DNA from: Actinomadura spongiicola | GTDB taxonomy: Bacteria > Actinomycetota > Actinomycetes > Streptosporangiales > Streptosporangiaceae | DNA length: 64,000 nucleotides | Assembly (NCBI RefSeq): GCF_003432485.1 | Contig: NZ_QVNQ01000003.1 | Location: 620,001 to 684,000, forward strand | Direction of reading: 5' to 3' | Shown: positions 1-8,403 of the stretch, in pieces | How positions within the stretch are numbered: position 1 is the stretch's first letter | Layout of the letters: each line of letters opens with the position of its first letter | Made by a program: the position numbers and the translations under genes | Notes under the pieces: generated by a model | Told to the model about the DNA's origin: nothing | Database searches by the model: none | Seen by the model: only the letters and a program-made list of their open reading frames with translations

Positions 1-1377
1 CGCTGGCTGCTGGACGAACTGGAGGCCGGCCTCGCCGGCGTCACCCTGTTCGCCCTCACCGGCAACGTGCAGAGCCCCGAGTCCCTGGCCGCGCTCACCG
101 CGCAGATGCGCAAGGCCGGCGACCCGTTCGTCACGATCGACGAGGAGGGCGGCGACGTCACCCGCCTCGGCGGTCACCAGACCGGCAGCCCCTACCCGGG
201 CAACGCGGCGCTCGGCGCCGTGGACGACCCGGAGCTGACCCGGCGGATCTACCGCTCCCTGGGCGCGGAGCTGGCCGAGGTCGGCGTCAACTTCAACTTC
301 GCGCCGTCGGTGGACGTCAACACCGCCGACGACAACCCGGTGATCGGCACCCGCTCGTTCGGCTCCGATCCCGACCTCGTCGCCCGGCACGCCGCCGCGT
401 CCGTCACCGGGACGCAGGAGGCGGGCGTCGCGGCCTGCGCGAAGCACTTCCCCGGCCACGGCGCGACCGTGGACGACTCCCACCTGTCGATCCCGCTCGT
501 CGACGCCGACCTGGACCTGCTGGACCGGCGCGAGCTGGTCCCGTTCCGGGCGGCGATCGAGGCCGGCACCCGCGCGGTGATGACCGGGCATCTCAACCTG
601 CCCACCATCACCCGCGGTGTGCCGGCGACCCTCTCCCCCGCCGCCATCACCGGACTCCTGCGGGAACGGCTCGGCTACGAGGGCGTCATCGTCACCGACG
701 CCCTCGACATGGAGGGCGCGAGCGGCGCGATCGGCATCCCGGAGGCGTCCGTGCGGGCCCTCATCGCGGGCGCCGACCTGCTGTGCCTCGGCCCGAACGA
801 GCACGCCGAGACGCTCCGGGCGACGCTCGCCGCCATCGGTGCGGCCGTCCAGACCGGGCGGCTGTCCCCGGACCGGCTGCGGGCCTCGGCCGAGCGCACC
901 CAGCGGCTCAAGGAGTGGCTCGCCGCCCCCTCGCCCGCCGTCATCGACCGCGCCGCCGGACTGGAGGCCGCCCGCCGCGCCATCCGCGTGTCGGGCTCAC
1001 TGCCCGGCTGGGAGTCGGCGCCGCTCGTCGTCGAGTCGGAGGCCACCGGCAACATCGCGGTCGGTCCGACCCCGTGGGGCCTCGGCCCCTGGGCGCCCGA
1101 CGCGATCCACGCGGACGGCGCGGACGGGACGGAGGACCAGGCCATCGCCCGCGCCCGGGGCCGCGGCCTGGTCGTCGTGCTGCGCGACGCCCACCGGCAC
1201 GCGGGCCAGCGGGCGCTCGCCACGGCGCTGCTGCGGGCCCGTCCCGACACCGTCGTCGTGGAGATGGGCCTGCCCGTCTGGCGTCCCGGCTCCGCCGTCT
1301 ACATGGCCACCTACGGGGCCGCCGCCGCCAACGCCCAGGCCGCCGCCGAGCTGCTCGGGCTGACCCCGGCCGCCTGA
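1..1377 (+). CDS. Glycoside hydrolase family 3 protein (beta-N-acetylhexosaminidase-like), 5' end outside window
   Basis: The reading frame is open from base 1, so the true start lies left of the window; 458 codons are visible. The protein has the GH3 N-terminal barrel hallmarks: a DEEGGDVTRL stretch, the KHFPGHG motif typical of NagZ-type N-acetylglucosaminidases, and VTDALDMEGA carrying the catalytic aspartate. A C-terminal region of about 130 residues follows the barrel, as in longer actinobacterial GH3 enzymes. Family knowledge suggests hydrolysis of N-acetylglucosamine-containing sugars (muropeptides or chitin oligomers). Secretion cannot be judged without the N-terminus. The TGA stop is followed by short tandem units that repeat the stop and by a strong hairpin. 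Family is secure; substrate is inferred. Confidence 0.9.
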   Translation, partial: RWLLDELEAGLAGVTLFALTGNVQSPESLAALTAQMRKAGDPFVTIDEEGGDVTRLGGHQTGSPYPGNAALGAVDDPELTRRIYRSLGAELAEVGVNFNFAPSVDVNTADDNPVIGTRSFGSDPDLVARHAAASVTGTQEAGVAACAKHFPGHGATVDDSHLSIPLVDADLDLLDRRELVPFRAAIEAGTRAVMTGHLNLPTITRGVPATLSPAAITGLLRERLGYEGVIVTDALDMEGASGAIGIPEASVRALIAGADLLCLGPNEHAETLRATLAAIGAAVQTGRLSPDRLRASAERTQRLKEWLAAPSPAVIDRAAGLEAARRAIRVSGSLPGWESAPLVVESEATGNIAVGPTPWGLGPWAPDAIHADGADGTEDQAIARARGRGLVVVLRDAHRHAGQRALATALLRARPDTVVVEMGLPVWRPGSAVYMATYGAAAANAQAAAELLGLTPAA

Positions 1378-1411
1378 AGGCCGCCTGAAGGCCACCTGAG
1401 GCCGCCTGATG
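1370..1411 (+). repeat. Four tandem 10-11-nt units, each carrying TGA
   Basis: The units CCGCCTGAAGG, CCGCCTGAAGG, CCACCTGAGG and CCGCCTGATG follow one another. The first contains the GH3 stop codon (1375-1377). Because the unit is not a multiple of three, the TGAs at 1375, 1386 and 1397 lie in three different frames. Confidence 0.85.
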
Positions 1412-1417
1412 AACCCG

Positions 1418-1462
1418 CGACGCGCCCGCCGGACACAGAGCCCGGTTCCGGCGGGCGCGTCG
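1418..1462 (+). terminator. Hairpin terminator after the GH3 gene
   Basis: A perfect 15-bp stem (CGACGCGCCCGCCGG pairing with its complement at 1448-1462) and a 15-nt loop. No T-tract follows, as is common for actinobacterial terminators. Confidence 0.75.
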
Positions 1463-1492
1463 TGCCGGGGCCGAGCGGTCTGATCGGCAAGG

Positions 1493-1498
1493 GATAAT
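1493..1498 (+). promoter_or_regulatory. Candidate -10 element (GATAAT) for a leaderless Rrf2 mRNA
   Basis: GATAAT ends six bases before the ATG at 1505, so transcription would begin at or next to the start codon. No Shine-Dalgarno sequence is visible upstream and no clear -35 is seen. Confidence 0.5.
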
Positions 1499-1504
1499 GG
1501 TCCT

Positions 1505-1969
1505 ATGAGATTGTCCGCCCGGGTCGACTACGCGTTGCGCGCCGCCGCCGAGCTGGCGGTCGCCGGGAGCCGGCCGGTGACCGCGGTACAGCTCGCCGAG
1601 GCGCAGCAGATCCCGCCCAAATTCCTGGAGAACATCCTCGGCCAACTGCGCCGGTCCGGCCTCGTCCGGAGCCAGCGGGGACCCGAGGGCGGCTACTGGC
1701 TGGCCCGCCCGGCCGACCAGATCTCCCTCGCCGACATCATCCGCGCCATCGACGGGCCGCTGCTCGGCGTGCGGGGCGAACGTCCCGAGCACGTCGGGTA
1801 CGAAGGGCCCGCCCGTTCGCTCCAGGACGTCTGGATCGCGCTGCGCGCCAGCGAGCGCGCCATCCTGGAGCACGTCAAGCTCGGGCACATCGCCACGGGC
1901 GAACTGCCCGACCCCGTCCGCAAGCTCACCGAGGACCCGGCCGCCTGGGAAAGCCCGTCGTTCATCTGA
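1505..1969 (+). CDS. Rrf2/IscR-family transcriptional regulator
   Basis: A 154-residue protein starting MRLSARVDYALRAAAELA, the classic Rrf2 N-terminus, with a winged helix-turn-helix over about the first 85 residues (including QIPPKFLENILGQLRRSGLV and RGPEGGYWLARPA). Rrf2 proteins sense Fe-S status, NO, redox or cysteine metabolites. The three clustered cysteines of IscR and NsrR are absent here, so it probably does not bind an Fe-S cluster in the usual way. The start has no ribosome binding site and follows a -10-like element, suggesting a leaderless mRNA. The nei-like gene begins nine bases downstream, so the two are likely co-transcribed. The effector is unknown. Confidence 0.9.
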   Translation: MRLSARVDYALRAAAELAVAGSRPVTAVQLAEAQQIPPKFLENILGQLRRSGLVRSQRGPEGGYWLARPADQISLADIIRAIDGPLLGVRGERPEHVGYEGPARSLQDVWIALRASERAILEHVKLGHIATGELPDPVRKLTEDPAAWESPSFI

Positions 1970-1978
1970 GGCCCTTCC

Positions 1979-2788
1979 ATGCCGGAAGGTGACGTCGTCT
2001 GGCTGACCGCCCGGCGCCTCGGCGAGGCGCTCGCCGGGCGGCCCTTGCTGCGCTCGGACTTTCGCGTCCCCCGCCTGGCGACCGCGGACCTGCGCGGGCG
2101 GACGGTCCTGGACTCCGCGTCCCGCGGCAAGCACCTCCTGCTCCGCGTCGAGGGCGGCCTCACCGTCCACACGCACCTGATGATGGAGGGACGCTGGGTC
2201 GTCCGCCGCGCCGGCCCGCCACCGCGCGACCACCGCGTCCGGCTGGTCCTCGCGAACGCCGAATGGCAGGCCGTCGGCTACTCGCTCGGCCTGGTCGAGT
2301 TGCTGCGCACGGCCGACGAGGCCGGGGCCGTCGGCCATCTCGGCCCCGACCTGCTCGACGCCGCCTGGGGCCCGGACATGGTCGCGCGGGCGGTGGCCCG
2401 CCTGGCCGAGGACCCGGAACGACCGATCGGCGAGGCGCTGCTCGACCAGACCCGGCTGGCGGGAATCGGCAACGTCTACAAGGCCGAGATCCTGTTCCTG
2501 CGGGGTGTTCACCCGTGGACGCCCGTTGGACGCGTCCCCGACCTCGACGGCCTCGTGGAGCTTTCTCACAGGCTCCTGGACCTCAACAAGGATCGGCACG
2601 GCCACATCACCACCGGTGACCTCGCGCGGGGCCGCGAACACTGGGTCTACGGCCGCGGGTCTCGCCCCTGCCGACGTTGCGGAACCCGTATCGAGCGCGC
2701 CACGCAAACGTCGCAAGGTGCCCAGCGCGTCACGTACTGGTGCCCCTACTGCCAACCGCCGCCTACCGCACCACCAACGCGCCGTTGA
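1979..2788 (+). CDS. nei: Fpg/Nei-family DNA glycosylase/AP lyase (Nei2-like)
   Basis: A 269-residue protein beginning MPEGD; after Met removal Pro is the nucleophile and Glu the second catalytic residue of the Fpg/Nei family. The central helix-two-turn-helix contains QTRLAGIGNVYKAEILFL, and the C-terminus carries a zinc finger (CRRCGTRIER ... YWCPYC) with four cysteines. It excises oxidised bases and cleaves abasic sites. The MPEGD start, rather than the MPELPE start of Fpg, favours the endonuclease VIII/Nei2 branch. It sits directly behind the Rrf2 regulator. Its last 26 bases overlap the end of the convergent lipoprotein gene. Confidence 0.9.
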   Translation: MPEGDVVWLTARRLGEALAGRPLLRSDFRVPRLATADLRGRTVLDSASRGKHLLLRVEGGLTVHTHLMMEGRWVVRRAGPPPRDHRVRLVLANAEWQAVGYSLGLVELLRTADEAGAVGHLGPDLLDAAWGPDMVARAVARLAEDPERPIGEALLDQTRLAGIGNVYKAEILFLRGVHPWTPVGRVPDLDGLVELSHRLLDLNKDRHGHITTGDLARGREHWVYGRGSRPCRRCGTRIERATQTSQGAQRVTYWCPYCQPPPTAPPTRR

Positions 2789-3272
2789 CGATGGTCAGGC
2801 TCGCCTGAGGGGCGCCTTCGCCGCAGTCCGGGCCGTTCGGGGCCGTGGCCTCGGGGATGAGTTCGATCCGCCGGTTGAGAAACGTCCGGCCCTGGGAGTC
2901 GCGCAGCCTGAGGGTGACCCGGACGATCGACGCCGGCAGGTCCTCGACGTGGGCGAAGCCGTGCTTGGCCCCCTCGGATTCGGCGGAGGCGCCGCAGGAG
3001 TCGTCGGGGTCGTCGCGGTCGCAGTCCATGGGAACGGCCCTGGACGACGGCCTGAACCTGACCGGGGTCTCCCGGCACGTGCCGTCCCAGCACACCCGCA
3101 GGGACGCCGACGACACGCGGGCGGCGTCCGGGGCCGGGATGTCGACGCTGAGGCCGGGCCGTGCCCCGGTCGCCGCGCACTCCCGCTCCGCGCCGTTCCC
3201 CACGGCGCCGCACCCGGCGACGGCGAACAGCGCGGCGCCGAGTGCCGCGGATCTCAGGAGCGGGACGTCCAT
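2763..3272 (-). CDS. Hypothetical lipoprotein
   Basis: A 169-residue protein with a short basic-hydrophobic signal and a lipobox ending AVAGC (cysteine near residue 21), so it is predicted to be lipid-anchored on the outer face of the membrane. The mature part has several cysteines (near C31, C69, C74, C90, C97 and C153) that could form disulfides. I recognise no family. The gene converges on nei and overlaps it by 26 bases. A competing frame on the same strand (2746-3285) encodes only low-complexity Arg/Gly sequence and is rejected. The start at 3272 has a weak ribosome binding site. Confidence 0.7.
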   Translation of the reverse strand: MDVPLLRSAALGAALFAVAGCGAVGNGAERECAATGARPGLSVDIPAPDAARVSSASLRVCWDGTCRETPVRFRPSSRAVPMDCDRDDPDDSCGASAESEGAKHGFAHVEDLPASIVRVTLRLRDSQGRTFLNRRIELIPEATAPNGPDCGEGAPQASLTIVNGALVVR

Positions 3273-3338
3273 GATCCATGATCACCCGAACGGAGGAACA
3301 TCCCGAAATAAACCGGAAAACGGTCTCGCACAGCAGGC

Positions 3339-3373
3339 GGCCCCGGCCCGCCGTAATGGCGTGGGCCGGGGCC
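3339..3373 (-). terminator. Hairpin downstream of dps
   Basis: An 11-bp perfect stem (GGCCCCGGCCC with GGGCCGGGGCC) separated by 13 nt that hold a smaller GCC/GGC pair. It lies about 75 bases beyond the dps stop, between dps and the lipoprotein gene. Confidence 0.6.
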
Positions 3374-3446
3374 GGTCTCCGGTCGGGGCGCCGGGATCGC
3401 TGTGAGCGCGCCGCCGGGAGTCGCCGGGCCGAGGGATCGGCCCGGG

Positions 3447-3914
3447 TCAGATCTGCGCCTGGAACATCCAGTGCTGCTTCTCGAGTTCGCCGGTGATGCT
3501 GATGAGCAGGTCCTGCGTCACCTGGTCCGGTTCGTCGGTGGCGCTGATGCGTTCGCGGAACCGGGCGATGAGCTGCGCCAGGACGTCGACGACCGCGGCG
3601 ACGACCTTGTCGTCGTCGAGGTAACCGGCCTCCAGCTGCGGGATCTTCGTCCGGTCGGCGACCGTACGGGCGCGCCCGTCCGGGCTCACACCGATCGCCA
3701 CGGCGCGTTCGGCGACGTCGTCCTGCCCGGTGCGGGCCAGTGCGACGATCTCGTCCAGATGCTCGTGAACGACCTTGAAGTTGCGTCCGGTGAGGTTCCA
3801 GTGCGCCTGCTTGGCGAACAGCGAAAGATCGATGAGATCGATGAGGGAACCCTGAAGAGCCTCCCCCGCGACCTTCAGGGCCTCGTCGTTGAGCGGGCTC
3901 TTGATTGCCGTCAT
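3447..3914 (-). CDS. dps: Dps-family ferritin-like DNA-binding/iron storage protein
   Basis: A 155-residue protein of normal Dps length. The ferroxidase signature is visible as KQAHWNLTGRNF followed by VHEHLDEIV, which supply the conserved His, Asp and Glu at the dimer interface. Dps forms dodecamers that oxidise Fe(II) with peroxide and may coat DNA. I chose the ATG at 3914 (MTAIKSPL) because an AAGGAG lies seven bases upstream; the frame stays open 30 codons further but that stretch does not look like Dps. No lysine-rich DNA-binding tail is obvious. Probably induced by oxidative or osmotic stress, by family analogy. Confidence 0.9.
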   Translation of the reverse strand: MTAIKSPLNDEALKVAGEALQGSLIDLIDLSLFAKQAHWNLTGRNFKVVHEHLDEIVALARTGQDDVAERAVAIGVSPDGRARTVADRTKIPQLEAGYLDDDKVVAAVVDVLAQLIARFRERISATDEPDQVTQDLLISITGELEKQHWMFQAQI

Positions 3915-4067
3915 GGTGGGCTCCTTCCGCATCGTTACGGTATGTCCGTTACAACACGGGACCCTCCCCGCGAATGCCGCGTTCATGCGTGAGACCGCGC
4001 ACACCCGCGGCCCCGGTCGGGCATGAACGCTCGACGCTCGACTCGGCGCTCGACAAGCGAGAGCCGA

Positions 4068-4421
4068 TCAGGCCGCCACCATGTCGGCGCGGAACTCCCC
4101 GGTGATCTCCTCGGGCGTCTCCGGGATGTTCTCGGTCGTGATGCGCTCGTGCTCCGGCGCGCCCGCCATGACGGGCTCGTGCTGCAGCTCGGCGAGGGCC
4201 AGTTGGTCCGCCACGTCCCTCAGCACATGGGACAGCGGAACACCGAGCGCCTTGCAGATCGAGGACAGCAGTTCCGACGAAGCCTCTTTCTGCCCTCGTT
4301 CGACCTCGGACAGGTAGCCGAGTGACACCCGCGCCGCCGCGGACACCTCACGGAGGGTGCGTCCCTGGCGCAGCCGCAGCTGCCGCAGTACGTCACCGAG
4401 CAGCTGGCGAAGCAGGACCAT
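4068..4421 (-). CDS. clgR: ClgR-type XRE transcriptional regulator
   Basis: A 117-residue protein with an XRE helix-turn-helix near residues 10-65 ([33 protein letters not shown]). Its position behind cinA, pgsA, rimO and ftsK matches actinobacterial ClgR, the activator of clp protease and chaperone genes. The C-terminus ends EFRADMVAA; in Streptomyces and mycobacteria a terminal AA-type tail makes ClgR a substrate of the Clp protease it activates. I chose the ATG at 4421, preceded by GAGGGAGGGAG; an in-frame ATG exists at 4451. A possible ClgR half-site lies upstream. Confidence 0.87.
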   Translation of the reverse strand: MVLLRQLLGDVLRQLRLRQGRTLREVSAAARVSLGYLSEVERGQKEASSELLSSICKALGVPLSHVLRDVADQLALAELQHEPVMAGAPEHERITTENIPETPEEITGEFRADMVAA

Positions 4422-4506
4422 CGTCTCGCTCCCTCCCTCAGTTCGGACCATCTGCCGGTTCCACCGTACCCGCCCTGACGGTGGGCATGGCAGACCGTTG
4501 AATTCG

Positions 4507-4527
4507 TGTTCGCTCGGAACGTAACGC
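4507..4527 (-). promoter_or_regulatory. Possible ClgR operator (imperfect)
   Basis: The upstream region contains GTTCGCTCGGAACGTAACG (plus-strand reading). GTTCGCT matches the published ClgR half-site exactly, but the second half is degenerate and its spacing is off by about one base. It lies about 85 bases before the clgR start, consistent with autoregulation. Confidence 0.35.
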
Positions 4528-4538
4528 TGTAATCAGCC

Positions 4539-5828
4539 TCAGACTTCCCGATCCGTCTGAGCCGCGTCGCTCCGATCGTCGACGTCGAGCCCGAGAAGGA
4601 CGCGTCGCAGCAGCTCAAGGGCGTGCACGACGGTCATCCGGCGGATCACGTCGCGGACCTCGATCCCGGTGCCCGGCACGGGGAGTCGCGGAGCGATCAC
4701 GATGGAGAGTTCTCCGGGTCCGGCCAAACCGATGAAGATCGTGCCGACCGGACGGCCGTCCTGCGGGTCGGGACCGGCCACACCCGTCACGGCGAGCCCG
4801 TAGGTCGCGTCGAGCGCGTCCCGCGCCCCGGCGGCCATCGCGGCGGCCACGTCCGGGTGGACGGCGCCGTGCTCGGCCAACAGGTCCGCAGGGACGCCGA
4901 GGAGCCGTTCCTTGGCCTCGGTCGCGTAGGTCACCAGGCCGCCCCCGAACGCCACGGACGAGCCCGGCATCGCGGTCAGCTCCGCGCCGATGAGCCCGCC
5001 GGTCAGCGACTCGGCGGTGGCGACGGTCGCGCCGCGCTCGGCGAGCAGCCGGTGGACGACCCGGTCGAGCGACTCGTTCCCGGTCCCGTACACGACCGGG
5101 CCGAGCAGGTCCCGCACGCGCGCCTCCGCGTCCGCGAGCCGGGCGGCGGCGCCGGGGCCGGTGACGGTGATCCGGATCTTCACCTGGGCGGGTTCGGGCA
5201 GGTAGGCCAGACGCACGTCGTCCATCGCCTCGACCTCGGCGAGCCGCGTCGCGACATCCGACTCCCACATCCCGACGGTGCGCAGCGTGCGGCGCGCGAC
5301 GACCGGCCGCGCGCCCAGGTCCGCCAGTTCGGGCAGTACCGCCTCGTCCATGATGGTGCGCATCTCGTGCGGGACGCCGGGCAGCGCGTACACGATCCCG
5401 CCGGGCAGTTCGACGCGCAGCCCCGGCGCCGAGCCCGCGGAGTTGCGCAGGACCTTCGCGCCCTCCGGGACGTCCGCCATGCGCAGCGCCATCGGTCGCA
5501 GCTCGCGTCCCGCCCGCGCGACCCGGTCGCGCAGGCGCCGCTCCAGGTCCGGATCCCGGACGAGGGCGACACCCGCCGCCGCGGCCAGCGCGTCCCGGGT
5601 CAGGTCGTCGTAGGTGGGGCCGAGCCCACCGGTGGTGATCACCGCGTCGGCGCGCCCCAGCGCGGACGTCACCGCCTCGATGATGACGTCGAGGTGGTCG
5701 CCGACGACCACGCTGCGGGTCACCTCCAGGCCGTGGTCGGCGAGCCGGCGCCCGAGCCACGCCGCGTTCCCGTTGACCGTGTCGCCGAGCAGCAGCTCGT
5801 CCCCGACGGTGAGCAGTTCGACCCGCAT
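4539..5828 (-). CDS. cinA: CinA-family competence/damage-inducible protein
   Basis: A 429-residue, full-length CinA. Residues 1 to about 170 form a MoCF-biosynthesis-like domain (TVGDELLLGDTVNGNAAWL; TTGGLGPTYDDLTRDALA), and the C-terminal 160 residues form the CinA domain (AESLTGG; PGSSVAFGGGLVTYATEAK; VTGVAGPDPQDG). In other bacteria the two domains act in pyridine-nucleotide salvage (ADP-ribose pyrophosphatase and NMN deamidase). The start at 5828 gives the family N-terminus MRVELLTVGDELL; an ATG four codons earlier (5840) is possible. It is separated from pgsA by about 425 bases and precedes clgR by 117. Confidence 0.92.
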   Translation of the reverse strand: MRVELLTVGDELLLGDTVNGNAAWLGRRLADHGLEVTRSVVVGDHLDVIIEAVTSALGRADAVITTGGLGPTYDDLTRDALAAAAGVALVRDPDLERRLRDRVARAGRELRPMALRMADVPEGAKVLRNSAGSAPGLRVELPGGIVYALPGVPHEMRTIMDEAVLPELADLGARPVVARRTLRTVGMWESDVATRLAEVEAMDDVRLAYLPEPAQVKIRITVTGPGAAARLADAEARVRDLLGPVVYGTGNESLDRVVHRLLAERGATVATAESLTGGLIGAELTAMPGSSVAFGGGLVTYATEAKERLLGVPADLLAEHGAVHPDVAAAMAAGARDALDATYGLAVTGVAGPDPQDGRPVGTIFIGLAGPGELSIVIAPRLPVPGTGIEVRDVIRRMTVVHALELLRRVLLGLDVDDRSDAAQTDREV

Positions 5829-6253
5829 CACGTCCCCCATCCCCGCTCTTCACCGGCCTCTTCGTCAGCCGCCTCATCAGCACGGCGTCCCGAAATCTAC
5901 CGGTAGCGGCCCCGCCGGACGGGCCCGGCCACCGCCCGGTTGACCGAGAAAACGACCGAATGAGGACGTGGTGGATGCAGGCCGATCGTATCGGTCCAAT
6001 CGGGTTTCCCTTTTCGCTCGCCCGGGAAAAGGGAGGGCCGCGCTTTGTAGCCCCCATGGAGCGTGTCCCGCCGCAGCGTGCGGTGGGAGCCGTGGCAGGG
6101 GCGCGGATCGTCGCCGCGCGTCCCGGCCGCCACGTCCACCAATTCCCGGAGGCGCAGGTCACAATGTGAGTCAAACCTCAGCCGCACGATTCGTCCGCCC
6201 GGGGATTCGCGGGGATAATCGCTACCGCGGCGCCGACGAGCGGGGCTGCGGGA
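5829..6253. other. Intergenic region upstream of cinA
   Basis: About 425 bases without a supportable gene. It holds an inverted repeat at 6007-6034 (TCCCTTTTC, 10-nt loop, GAAAAGGGA) and part of the terminator hairpin at the pgsA end. The cinA-clgR promoter probably lies here, but I cannot point to a convincing -35/-10 pair. The short ORFs crossing it have no family features. Confidence 0.6.
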
Positions 6254-6285
6254 CTACGACCGGGGTGGGCGTGGTCCCGCAGCCC
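6243..6285 (-). terminator. Hairpin at the 3' end of pgsA
   Basis: A 12-bp perfect stem (GGGCTGCGGGAC with GTCCCGCAGCCC), its right arm inside the last codons of pgsA. It would end the ftsK-side transcription unit before cinA. Confidence 0.6.
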
Positions 6286-6883
6286 ACCCGTCCGGCGTGC
6301 CGTCGGACGCACCTCCCAGGCGCCACGCCCGGACGACGTAGTCGGCGCCCGTGACGACCGTGACGACCACCGCCGCCCCCATCGTGACCCAGCGCAGCGG
6401 GTCCAGCGGGCCGGGCAGGATGTACAGGCCGATCGCGATGACCTGAAGCATCGTCTTCAGCTTCCCGCCCTTGCTGGCCGGGATGACCCCGCGGCGGATC
6501 ACGACGAACCGCAGCACGGTGACGCCGATCTCGCGGACCATGATGGCGGCCGTCACCCACCACCACAGCTCCCCCATGACGGACAGGCTGACCAGCGCCC
6601 CGCCGGTGAGCGCCTTGTCGGCGATCGGGTCGGCGATCTTGCCGAAGTCGGTGACCAGGCCCCGGGCCCGCGCGATATCTCCGTCGATCTTGTCGGTGAT
6701 CGAGGCGATCGCGAAGACGGCGAACGCGGCGAGGCGCCAGCCGGTGCCGTCCAGGAAGAACAGCCAGACGAAGACGGGCACCAGCGCGATCCGGACGAGC
6801 GTCAGCGCGTTCGCCACGTTCCACACACCGGCCGGCGGCGGGTCCTGCGAGCCCGCCACCGGATCCGGAGCGCCCGCGATCAT
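6254..6883 (-). CDS. pgsA: CDP-diacylglycerol--glycerol-3-phosphate 3-phosphatidyltransferase
   Basis: A 209-residue membrane enzyme. The CDP-alcohol phosphotransferase signature DG-x2-AR-x8-G-x3-D-x3-D is complete ([20 protein letters not shown] continuing to the last Asp). Four to five hydrophobic helices follow the family pattern. It makes phosphatidylglycerophosphate, the precursor of phosphatidylglycerol and cardiolipin. Its ATG overlaps the rimO stop by four bases (ATGA), which implies translational coupling. About 20 Gly/Pro/Ala-rich residues precede the catalytic core. Members of this family near cinA in actinobacteria are sometimes a second pgsA paralogue, so the exact alcohol substrate is inferred. 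Confidence 0.9.
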   Translation of the reverse strand: MIAGAPDPVAGSQDPPPAGVWNVANALTLVRIALVPVFVWLFFLDGTGWRLAAFAVFAIASITDKIDGDIARARGLVTDFGKIADPIADKALTGGALVSLSVMGELWWWVTAAIMVREIGVTVLRFVVIRRGVIPASKGGKLKTMLQVIAIGLYILPGPLDPLRWVTMGAAVVVTVVTGADYVVRAWRLGGASDGTPDGWAAGPRPPRS

Positions 6884-8310
6884 GTCAGGTCCGCGACGAG
6901 GTCCACGCCGTCGCTGCCGGTGACGCGGGCGGTGACGAACTCCCCGACGGCCGGGGCGGCGCCGCGGACCCGGACCGTCCCGTCCACCTCGGGCGCCTGG
7001 TGCGCGGCGCGGCCCTCCGGCTCGCCGTCCTCGGTCTTGCCCTCCAGCAGGACGTGGACCCGCGAACCGATCCGGTCCTCGGCGCGCTGCGCGGTCAGCT
7101 CGTCGGCGAGGCTCGACAGCTCCTCGACGCGGGCGGCGACCTCGGCGGGGTCGAGCTTGCCGTCCAGGGTCGCCGCCTCGGTTCCGTCCTCGTCGGAGTA
7201 GCCGAACACGCCGACCGCGTCCAGGCGCGCGGCGGTCAGGAACTCCGCCAGCTCGTCGACGTCGTCCTCGGACTCGCCGGGGAACCCGACGATGAAGTTC
7301 GACCGGACGCCCGCGTCAGGGGCGAGGGCGCGGATCTGGTCGAGCAGCCCCAGGAACCGCTCCCGGTCGCCGAACCGCCGCATCGACCGCAGCACCGGAC
7401 CGCTCGCGTGCTGGAACGACAGGTCGAAGTACGGTGCGACGCCGGGCGTACCGCAGATCGCCTCGATCAGCCCGGGGCGCGTCTCGGCGGGCTGGAGGTA
7501 GCTGACGCGGACGCGTTCGACGCCGTCCACGGCCGCGAGCCGCGGCAGCAGCTTCTCCAGCGCCCGCAGGTCGCCGAGGTCCTTGCCGTAGGACGTGGAG
7601 TTCTCGCTCACCAGCACCAGTTCGCGGACGCCGTGCCCGGCGAGCCACCGGGCCTCCTCCAGCACCTCCGCCGGCGGACGCGACACGTACGCGCCGCGGA
7701 ACGCCGGGATGGCGCAGAACGAGCAGCGCCGGTCGCAGCCGGACGCCAGCTTCAGCGGCGCGACCGGGCCGCCGCCGAGCCGCCGCCGCAGCACCCGCGG
7801 CCCGGACGCCGGCGCCAGACCGGCCGGAAGGTCGTCCGGCGCGGAACGTCCCTCGAACGAGGCGTGCCCGGGGGTCGCGACACCGGACGCGGAACGCTCG
7901 ACCGGGGAGATTGGCAGCAGCGTCCGGCGGTCACGCGGGACGTGCGCGTCGCGCCTGCGTCCGGCCATGACGTCGTCGAGCCGGTCACCGATGCCCGCGT
8001 AGTCGTCGAAGCTGAGGATCGCGTCGGCCTCCGGCAGCGCCTCCGCCAGTTCCCTGCCGTACCGCTCGGCCATACAACCCGCCGCGACGACCTTCGCGCC
8101 GGAGTCGTGCGCGGCGAGCAGCGTGTCGATGGAGTCCTTCTTGGCGGCCTCGATGAACCCGCAGGTGTTGACGACGACCACGTCCGCGCCGTCCGCGCCG
8201 TCGGCCAGGTCCCAGCCCGCGTCCTCGATGCGCGCGGCGAGCTCCTCGGAATCGACCTCGTTGCGGGCGCAGCCGAGCGTGATGAGCGAAACCTTGCGGC
8301 GAGTAGACAT
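6880..8310 (-). CDS. rimO: Ribosomal protein S12 methylthiotransferase RimO
   Basis: A 476-residue radical-SAM protein. The N-terminal MTTase domain begins [18 protein letters not shown] with cluster-binding cysteines, including [11 protein letters not shown] and [10 protein letters not shown]. The radical SAM motif is CDRRCSFC (C-x3-C-x2-C), and a C-terminal TRAM domain (residues about 405-475) binds RNA or protein. RimO methylthiolates an aspartate of ribosomal protein S12; the [11 protein letters not shown] signature separates it from MiaB. About 50 residues between the MTTase and radical SAM domains look like a lineage-specific insert. It overlaps pgsA by four bases. Confidence 0.93.
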   Translation of the reverse strand: MSTRRKVSLITLGCARNEVDSEELAARIEDAGWDLADGADGADVVVVNTCGFIEAAKKDSIDTLLAAHDSGAKVVAAGCMAERYGRELAEALPEADAILSFDDYAGIGDRLDDVMAGRRRDAHVPRDRRTLLPISPVERSASGVATPGHASFEGRSAPDDLPAGLAPASGPRVLRRRLGGGPVAPLKLASGCDRRCSFCAIPAFRGAYVSRPPAEVLEEARWLAGHGVRELVLVSENSTSYGKDLGDLRALEKLLPRLAAVDGVERVRVSYLQPAETRPGLIEAICGTPGVAPYFDLSFQHASGPVLRSMRRFGDRERFLGLLDQIRALAPDAGVRSNFIVGFPGESEDDVDELAEFLTAARLDAVGVFGYSDEDGTEAATLDGKLDPAEVAARVEELSSLADELTAQRAEDRIGSRVHVLLEGKTEDGEPEGRAAHQAPEVDGTVRVRGAAPAVGEFVTARVTGSDGVDLVADLT

Positions 8311-8403
8311 CCCCCTAAGGTAATCGCCCCGGACTCCCCGGAGGACCGGCGCCTCGCCTCCTCAGTCGGATCGTCGGGAAGCGGGACGGCCGCCCGCGCC
8401 CGG

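Noticed and set aside
2746..3285. Alternative 179-codon ORF on the minus strand overlapping the lipoprotein gene
   Set aside because: Arg/Gly low-complexity translation; the adjacent frame has a signal peptide and lipobox.
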